A stretch of DNA of 64,000 nucleotides from Blastococcus tunisiensis (GTDB taxonomy: Bacteria > Actinomycetota > Actinomycetes > Mycobacteriales > Geodermatophilaceae), in NCBI RefSeq assembly GCF_900112815.1, contig NZ_FOND01000018.1, forward strand, positions 22,882 to 86,881, in the 5' to 3' direction. Position numbers and translations under genes: made by a program. Below are positions 59,578 to 64,000 of the stretch, in pieces. How positions within the stretch are numbered: the stretch's first letter is position 1; the number at the start of each line of letters is the position of its first letter. The notes beneath the pieces were generated by a model. The model worked only from the letters and a program-made list of their open reading frames with translations, was not told the origin of the DNA and made no database searches.

Positions 59578-60096
59578 GTGCAGACACCCGGTGAGTTCGT
59601 CCGCGAGCAGGTGACGACGGTCCGATCGACGGTGGACCGGGTCACCGGCAGCGTGACGGGATCGGTCGCCGACGCGCCGAGCGTCTCGGCCGTCAGCTCG
59701 CAGGTGGGCGAGTTCATCCGTGAGCAGCGCAGCGCTGCCCGGGTGTCGCTGCGCGAGCTGGCCCGCACCGCCGGGGTCAGCAACCCGTACCTGTCCCAGG
59801 TGGAGCGGGGCCTCCGCAAGCCGTCAGCGGAGATCCTCGCGTCGATCGCCCGGGGCCTGAAGATCTCCGCCGAGACGCTCTACGAGCAGGCGGGGATCCT
59901 CGACCGGCGCTCCGGTAACCCGGACACGGTGGCGGCGATCCGGTCGGACGACGCCCTGTCCGAGCGGCACAAGGCGGTCCTGCTCGAGTTGTACGAGACG
60001 TACGTCCGCGAGCACCGGACCGTGGCCCAGACCGCAGCAGTGCAGACCTCTTCCCAGCCCGCAGCACAGCCCTCGAACTCCAAGGAGTCAGCATGA
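59578..60096 (+). CDS. XRE-family HTH regulator
   Basis: 172 residues: a helical N-terminus (1-45), HTH_XRE (about 46-100, VSLRELARTAGVSNPYLSQVE and KPSAEILASIARGL) and a variable Gln/Ala-rich tail. GTG 59578 is preferred because it fits the -10 box. It is coupled to the HbhA-like gene (ATGA), matching Rv0474-Rv0475 in M. tuberculosis, and probably represses the pair through the dyad upstream. Confidence 0.88.
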   Translation: MQTPGEFVREQVTTVRSTVDRVTGSVTGSVADAPSVSAVSSQVGEFIREQRSAARVSLRELARTAGVSNPYLSQVERGLRKPSAEILASIARGLKISAETLYEQAGILDRRSGNPDTVAAIRSDDALSERHKAVLLELYETYVREHRTVAQTAAVQTSSQPAAQPSNSKESA

Positions 60097-60869
60097 CCCC
60101 CACGCAGACCGTGAAGCAGTACGGCGAGTTCGCCGTGTCCGCCGCCAAGACCCAGCTCCTGGCCACCATCGGCGCCGGTGACCTCGCCGTCGAGCGCGCG
60201 AAGACCGTCCTGGCGCAGTTCCGCTCGCAGGCCGTCGCCCTCCCGGGCGAGGCGCAGGTCCAGGCCGACCTCGCCGTCAAGGAGGCCCGCACCCGGGCCA
60301 CCGAGGCGGCCGGCAACGCCCGCACCACGGCGCAGCAGCTAGCCGTCGCCACCCGCCCCGAGGCGCTGCGCAGCACCGTCTTCGGCCTGGTCGGGACCGC
60401 CCGCACCCAGGCGCTCGCCACCGTCGGCACGCTCGCCGAGCGTGGTGCCGAGGTCGTCGAGGACCTGCGCCAGCAGCCGGCCTTCCGTCGCGTCGTCCGC
60501 CGCGCGGAGCGGGCCGTCGACACCGTCGAGGACGCCCTGGAGGACGTGCTCGAGGACTCGGCCGAGGCCGTCGTCGAGGCCTCCAACGAGGTGACGTCGG
60601 TGGCGCAGAAGACCGCTGCCAAGGCCACCAAGGTCGCCGAGAAGGCGGAGGACAAGGTGGAGGACGCCGCCGAGACGACCAAGGCCACGGCCGAGGACCC
60701 CGTCGAGGCGCCGAAGGCCCGGTCGAACGCCGCCGCCAAGGCCGCTCCCGCCAAGAAGAGCACCCCCGCGGCGCGCAAGGCGTCGGCCAAGACCACCTCG
60801 GCGCGGGTGAGCCGGGCCCGGTCGGCCAAGCCGGCCGACCCGACCGCGGTGCCCGCCAAGAAGAACTGA
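60093..60869 (+). CDS. HbhA-like protein with Lys/Ala-rich tail
   Basis: 258 residues. The first 150 are alanine-rich amphipathic helix, likely coiled coil, as in mycobacterial heparin-binding haemagglutinin (Rv0475). The last 90 are Lys/Ala-rich with motifs KATKVAEKAEDK and AAAKAAPAKKSTPAARKAS, resembling both the HbhA heparin-binding tail and histone H1-like tails. No signal peptide. In a free-living organism it may bind membranes, DNA or polyphosphate rather than host cells. ATG 60093 overlaps the XRE stop. Confidence 0.82.
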   Translation: MTPTQTVKQYGEFAVSAAKTQLLATIGAGDLAVERAKTVLAQFRSQAVALPGEAQVQADLAVKEARTRATEAAGNARTTAQQLAVATRPEALRSTVFGLVGTARTQALATVGTLAERGAEVVEDLRQQPAFRRVVRRAERAVDTVEDALEDVLEDSAEAVVEASNEVTSVAQKTAAKATKVAEKAEDKVEDAAETTKATAEDPVEAPKARSNAAAKAAPAKKSTPAARKASAKTTSARVSRARSAKPADPTAVPAKKN

Positions 60870-60893
60870 CGTCCTCGACGTCGGACCACTGAC

Positions 60894-60930
60894 CAGGGCC
60901 CCGGAGCTGCGATCGCGCTCCGGGGCCCTG
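60894..60930. terminator. Strong hairpin terminator
   Basis: A perfect 14-base stem (60894-60907 with 60917-60930) and a 9-base loop, 25 bases past the HbhA-like gene. Confidence 0.75.
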
Positions 60931-61023
60931 TCACGTCCGGCCCGGCCACCCCGTCGGGGGAGGCGCGGTCGGCCACCCGTCGTCCCGCCCGGATCCGGGG
61001 GGCGCGGCGAGTACCCTTCCGGC

Positions 61024-61308
61024 ATGGGTCTGTTCGACTTCTGGGTCTACACCGCCCTGTACTGGGGGGCGCTGGCGCTGAGCCTGTGGGCCTTCGTCGA
61101 CTCCCTGGTCCGTCCGGCGCCGGCGTTCGTGGCCACCGGCAAGCTCTCCAAGCCCGGCTGGGTGGCGATCACCGGGCTGTCGGCCGTGGTGATCTTCTGG
61201 CTCACGCCGATGAGTCTGCTCGGGCTGCCGGCGGTGATCGCCGCGATCGTCTACCTGGTCGACGTGCGGCCGGCGGTGCGCGGCCTGCCCCGCGGCAACA
61301 GCTGGTGA
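61024..61308 (+). CDS. DUF2516 membrane protein
   Basis: 94 residues, two or three membrane helices (VYTALYWGALALSLWAFVD, WVAITGLSAVVIFWL, LLGLPAVIAAIVYLVD). Member of DUF2516, next to hbhA in M. tuberculosis too (Rv0476). ATG 61024 lies 6 bases after TACCCT (61012-61017), so it has its own leaderless promoter after the strong terminator. Role unknown. Confidence 0.87.
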   Translation: MGLFDFWVYTALYWGALALSLWAFVDSLVRPAPAFVATGKLSKPGWVAITGLSAVVIFWLTPMSLLGLPAVIAAIVYLVDVRPAVRGLPRGNSW

Positions 61309-61348
61309 CCCGCTCCTCCTGAGTGCAGGCCCTGGTCGCCGCCGGGCG

Positions 61349-61543
61349 TCAGTCGGACGGCATGACCAGCCAGAGCACGAGGTAGGCGATGAACTGCGGG
61401 CCGGGCAGCACGCAGGAGACCACGAACGCCAGGCGCAGGCCGTTGCGGGACAGCCCGTAGCGGCGCGCGATGCCCGCGCACACACCGGCGATCACCTTGT
61501 TGCGGGAGTCCCTGCGGAGTCGGTAGGGCGTCGGCGCTGTCAT
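61349..61543 (-). CDS. PspC-domain protein
   Basis: 64 residues, all one PspC domain: RLRRDSRNKVIAGVCAGIARRYGL (core NKVIAGVCAGIARRYG) then one membrane helix LAFVVSCVLPGPQFIAYLVLW. PspC-like proteins sense envelope stress. ATG 61543. Divergent from the macrodomain gene. Confidence 0.87.
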   Translation of the reverse strand: MTAPTPYRLRRDSRNKVIAGVCAGIARRYGLSRNGLRLAFVVSCVLPGPQFIAYLVLWLVMPSD

Positions 61544-61567
61544 GCCGTCGACCCTACGGTCGCAACC

Positions 61568-62080
61568 ATGGATCTGCGGGCGGTGCGCGGCGACATCGCG
61601 CAGGCCGACGTCGACGTGGTCGTCAACGCGGCCAATCCCGGGCTCCTCGGCGGCGGCGGGGTGGACGGCGCCATCCACGCGGCCGGAGGGCCGTCGATCC
61701 TCGCCGAGTGCCGGGCGATCGCCGAGGCCCTCCCCGGGTCGCGGCTTCCCCGTGGGCAGGCGGTGGCGACGACGGCGGGGCGGCTGCCCGCCCGCTGGGT
61801 GGTGCACACGGCGGGACCGGTCTGGTCCGCGACGCGGGACCACTCCGCCGTGCTCCGCTCCTGCTACGTCGAGAGCCTCCGCCTGGCCGACGGGCTGGGT
61901 GCGCGGACGGTGGCGTTCCCCGCGATCTCCGCCGGGGTGTACGGCTGGCCCCTGGACGACGCCGCGCTGCAGGCCGTCTCCGCGGTGCGGTCGGTGACGG
62001 TCGAGCACGTGCGCGAGGCGCGTTTCGTGCTGTTCGGCGACGAGGTGCTGGCCGCCTTCGAGGCCGCGCTGGCGGCGTGA
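61568..62080 (+). CDS. Macrodomain protein (O-acetyl-ADP-ribose deacetylase type)
   Basis: 170 residues, a stand-alone macrodomain. VVNAANPGLLGGGGVDGAIHAAGG is the ADP-ribose loop (core NAANPGLLGGGGVDGAI) and FPAISAGVYGWPLDDAA the second one. Such enzymes remove acetyl from O-acetyl-ADP-ribose or ADP-ribose from proteins. ATG 61568 lies 7 bases after TACGGT (61555-61560), a probable leaderless start. Confidence 0.9.
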   Translation: MDLRAVRGDIAQADVDVVVNAANPGLLGGGGVDGAIHAAGGPSILAECRAIAEALPGSRLPRGQAVATTAGRLPARWVVHTAGPVWSATRDHSAVLRSCYVESLRLADGLGARTVAFPAISAGVYGWPLDDAALQAVSAVRSVTVEHVREARFVLFGDEVLAAFEAALAA

Positions 62081-62081
62081 G

Positions 62082-62921
62082 TCAGCGCCCGAAGACGCCC
62101 TCGGGCGGCTCCGGGGAGTCCACGGCGTCGGCGTCGTGCACCGGGCGCGCGGTGCCCGCGAACCGTGCCAGGTCCTCGCCGTGCACGACGCGGGACGGCA
62201 TGGGGTCGCGGGCGCAGCGGCGGACGTAGCCGACGATCGGCAGCTCGACGTCGGAGGCCACCGCCACCAGGTTGCCGAACCTCCGGCCGCGGAGGATGCC
62301 AGGCTCGGCGAGGAGGCACACGTGCCGGAAGACCGAGCGCAGGGTGGCGACCTGTGCGCGGGCGAACCGCAGCGGCGGGCCGTCGGCCACGTTGGCGGCG
62401 TAGACGCCACCGGGGCGCAGGGCGCGGTGCGCCTCGGCGGCGAATTCAGCACTGGTGAGGTGGGCGGGCGTCCGGGCACCGGCGAAGACGTCGCAGATGA
62501 CGACGTCGGTGCTGGCCGGGTGCAGGGCGGTCAGGCCGACGCGGGCGTCGTCCGCTCGCACCCGGATGCGGGCGTTGCGAGGGAGCGGTAGGTGCTCGCG
62601 GACCAGGTCGGTCAGCGGCTGGTCGATCTCGACGACGCGCTGCCGTGAACCGGGGCGGGTGGCCGCCACGTAGCGGGGGAGGGTGAGGGCGCCGCCGCCG
62701 AGGTGCGCGACGTCCAGCGGGGCCCCGGGCTCCGCCGCGAGATCGAGGACGTGGCCCATCCGGCGGACGTACTCGAACTCGAGGTGGGTCGGGTCGTCGA
62801 GGTCCACGTGCGACTGCGGGGTGCCGTTCACCAGGAGCATCCAGGAGCCGTCGCGGTCGGCGTCGGCGAGCAGCTCCGCCGTGCCACCGGCGACCGCCGC
62901 CGGGCCGGGAGGAAGCCTCAT
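62082..62921 (-). CDS. Spermidine synthase-like methyltransferase-fold protein
   Basis: 279 residues of the spermidine synthase fold: GTPQSHVDLDDPTHLEFEYV, LGGGALTLPRYVAATRPG and VVEIDQPLTDLVRE bind the nucleoside. The usual catalytic D-x-x-x loop reads DVFAGARTPAHLTS, not DxTDP-like, so polyamine synthesis is doubtful. Many actinobacterial members of this group are of unknown function. Its stop is one base from the convergent macrodomain stop. Confidence 0.8.
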   Translation of the reverse strand: MRLPPGPAAVAGGTAELLADADRDGSWMLLVNGTPQSHVDLDDPTHLEFEYVRRMGHVLDLAAEPGAPLDVAHLGGGALTLPRYVAATRPGSRQRVVEIDQPLTDLVREHLPLPRNARIRVRADDARVGLTALHPASTDVVICDVFAGARTPAHLTSAEFAAEAHRALRPGGVYAANVADGPPLRFARAQVATLRSVFRHVCLLAEPGILRGRRFGNLVAVASDVELPIVGYVRRCARDPMPSRVVHGEDLARFAGTARPVHDADAVDSPEPPEGVFGR

Positions 62922-62994
62922 GCAATGCGCCCTGCGTGCCGGTCGACCACCTGATCATCCTGCCGGACCGACGCCCCAGCTGCCGCCGGCCCCG

Positions 62995-64000
62995 TCAGAA
63001 GGGTGCGGGGTCGGTGCGCAGTTGTTCGCGGAGTTCCTCGGTGGTGGGGCGGTCGAGGAGGCATTCGCGGAGGGTGGGCGGCGGGGGTGGGTCGGCCGGT
63101 GGCGGTGGTGGGTCCTCGGTGCCGTAGCGGGGCGGGTGGGTGGTGATCCGGTCGCCGCCGGGGGTGGTCCATTCGATGCCGCCGTCGGGCAGGCGGCGCA
63201 TGGTCCAGCCGGGTGCCTGGTGGCTGAGTCGGTGGTGGTGGCGGCACAGGCAGCAGAGGTTGTCGCAGCTGGTGGCGCCGGCGGGGTAGGGGGTGTTGTG
63301 GTCGAGGTCGCAGCGGTCGGCGCGGGCGCGGCAGCCGGGGAAGCGGCAGCGCCGGTCGCGGGCGCGGACGTAGCGCTGGAGGGGGTCGGTGGGCCGGTAG
63401 CCGGGGCTCGGTGGTGGTGGGCCCAGGCCGGATCCGGCGGGTGGGTGGGTGCAGGGCCTCCGGCCGGTGCGGCAGGCGTACCGGGTGCAGGTGGCGGCGC
63501 GGCGGATCTCGGTCGGTGAGGCCAGGGCGAGCAGGGCGCCGGAGAGCTCGTCGATGATCGCCACCATCGGCGGCTCGGCCAGCGCGGTGCCGGCCACCGA
63601 CGGCAGGGACAGCAGTGCGCCCAGCCCCTCCGCGGCGAGCATCCGCGCCGCCGCCCCCGGACCCGCCGCCCCCGGACCCGCCGCCCCGGGGCCCGCCGTC
63701 CCGGCCCCGACGTCTCCCGCGTCGGACCGCTCGGCATCGGATGCCCCGGTATGCGATGCCCCGGCGTCGTCGCTGTCGGGATCGGTCGTTCCGGCGTCGT
63801 CGCTGTGGGGATCGGTCGTTCCGGCGTCGTCGCTGTGGGAGTGGGTCGTTCCGGGGTCGCGGTCGGTGGTGTCCTGGCCCGGAGCCGCGGCCGAGGGGTC
63901 GGGGGCCGGTCCGCCGGTCACACCGCCCGGGCCGGCCGCTGCCGCCCCGACGTCGTCGTCGGCGGCGGTGCCGGCATCGGCGGGGGGTTGCGGTCTCGGG
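62995..64000 (-). CDS. DUF222/HNH endonuclease-domain protein (partial)
   Basis: The frame is open to the right edge, so the 5' end is missing. The visible part has a low-complexity linker with GTTDPHSDDA-type and GAAGP repeats, a DUF222 end (EIRRAATCTRYACRTGR), an HNH domain (RCRFPGCRARADRCDLDHNTPYPAG and DNLCCLCRHHHRLSH, cores CRFPGC and DLDHNTPY) and a Pro-rich tail. These 13E12-type proteins are abundant in actinobacterial genomes; their role is unsettled. A GTG at 63921 is only an internal start. Confidence 0.85.
   Translation of the reverse strand, partial: PRPQPPADAGTAADDDVGAAAAGPGGVTGGPAPDPSAAAPGQDTTDRDPGTTHSHSDDAGTTDPHSDDAGTTDPDSDDAGASHTGASDAERSDAGDVGAGTAGPGAAGPGAAGPGAAARMLAAEGLGALLSLPSVAGTALAEPPMVAIIDELSGALLALASPTEIRRAATCTRYACRTGRRPCTHPPAGSGLGPPPPSPGYRPTDPLQRYVRARDRRCRFPGCRARADRCDLDHNTPYPAGATSCDNLCCLCRHHHRLSHQAPGWTMRRLPDGGIEWTTPGGDRITTHPPRYGTEDPPPPPADPPPPPTLRECLLDRPTTEELREQLRTDPAPF
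63761..63850 (-). repeat. Three 30-bp coding repeats
   Basis: Units at 63761, 63791 and 63821 share CCGGCGTCGTCGCTGT and code for GTTDPHSDDA, GTTDPDSDDA-like decapeptides in the linker of the HNH gene. Confidence 0.85.

Noticed and set aside
62995..64000. Mobile element at the right edge
   Set aside because: HNH/DUF222 genes are widespread in these genomes; no transposase, terminal repeats or target duplication seen.
1..64000. tRNA, rRNA or prophage
   Set aside because: No tRNA-like cloverleaf, rRNA stretch, integrase or phage structural gene found by reading.

Overview
The window is very GC-rich, clearly above 70% by eye, and densely coded on both strands, with many GTG starts and many start/stop overlaps of 1 to 4 bases. 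Mycothiol synthase, GlnR, a LytR-CpsA-Psr protein, an HbhA-like protein, DUF2516, DUF2993, DUF4395 and DUF1416 proteins, a predicted RsiG, a DUF222/HNH protein and several probable leaderless promoters point to an actinobacterium. The whole set fits Geodermatophilaceae (Blastococcus, Geodermatophilus, Modestobacter) best, but that family assignment is an inference. I see no rRNA, tRNA, CRISPR array, prophage or transposase.

Layout. 1-5.4 kb: PHA synthase, then a coupled three-gene membrane operon (PAP2-like/kinase fusion, lipoprotein, UPF0104 flippase-like protein). 5.4-15.8 kb: orphan betaine-type binding lipoprotein, TetR and enoyl-CoA isomerase, two acyl-CoA dehydrogenases, YihY-type membrane protein, DHA2 transporter, and an unknown protein coupled to a zinc alcohol dehydrogenase. 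15.8-25 kb: MarR/DHA2 efflux pair, HrpA helicase, a divergent HTH / RsbW-like pair around three matching operator sites, and a cytochrome P450. 25-36.3 kb: cysDN coupled to an MFS gene, thioesterase, two-component system, siderophore-interacting protein, DUF2945 and DUF2795 stress-type proteins, a coiled-coil protein built of 14-residue repeats, and a degenerate LCP protein.

36.5-46.7 kb is the best conserved block. It holds pstSCAB behind a PHO box, mshD, glnR, an extra membrane protein, an LmeA-like protein, a thioredoxin, then a cysteine-coding leader peptide ahead of DUF4395, thiosulfate sulfurtransferase and DUF1416. The order follows the Mycobacterium tuberculosis Rv0814c-Rv0820 neighbourhood and ties phosphate, nitrogen, mycothiol and sulfur metabolism together.

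46.7-64 kb: PAS/PP2C phosphatase, a TetR-regulated NAD-dependent epimerase with two operator copies, a tiny ORF coupled to nitrobindin and to a DUF885 protein that seems to start at CTG, and NhaA with an unusual acidic tail. Then comes a five-gene overlapping chain (Fur, YgfZ, BKACE, RsiG with two c-di-GMP signatures, asparaginase), an XRE / HbhA-like / DUF2516 block as in M. tuberculosis Rv0474-Rv0476, PspC, macrodomain and spermidine-synthase-like genes, and a partial DUF222/HNH gene at the right edge.
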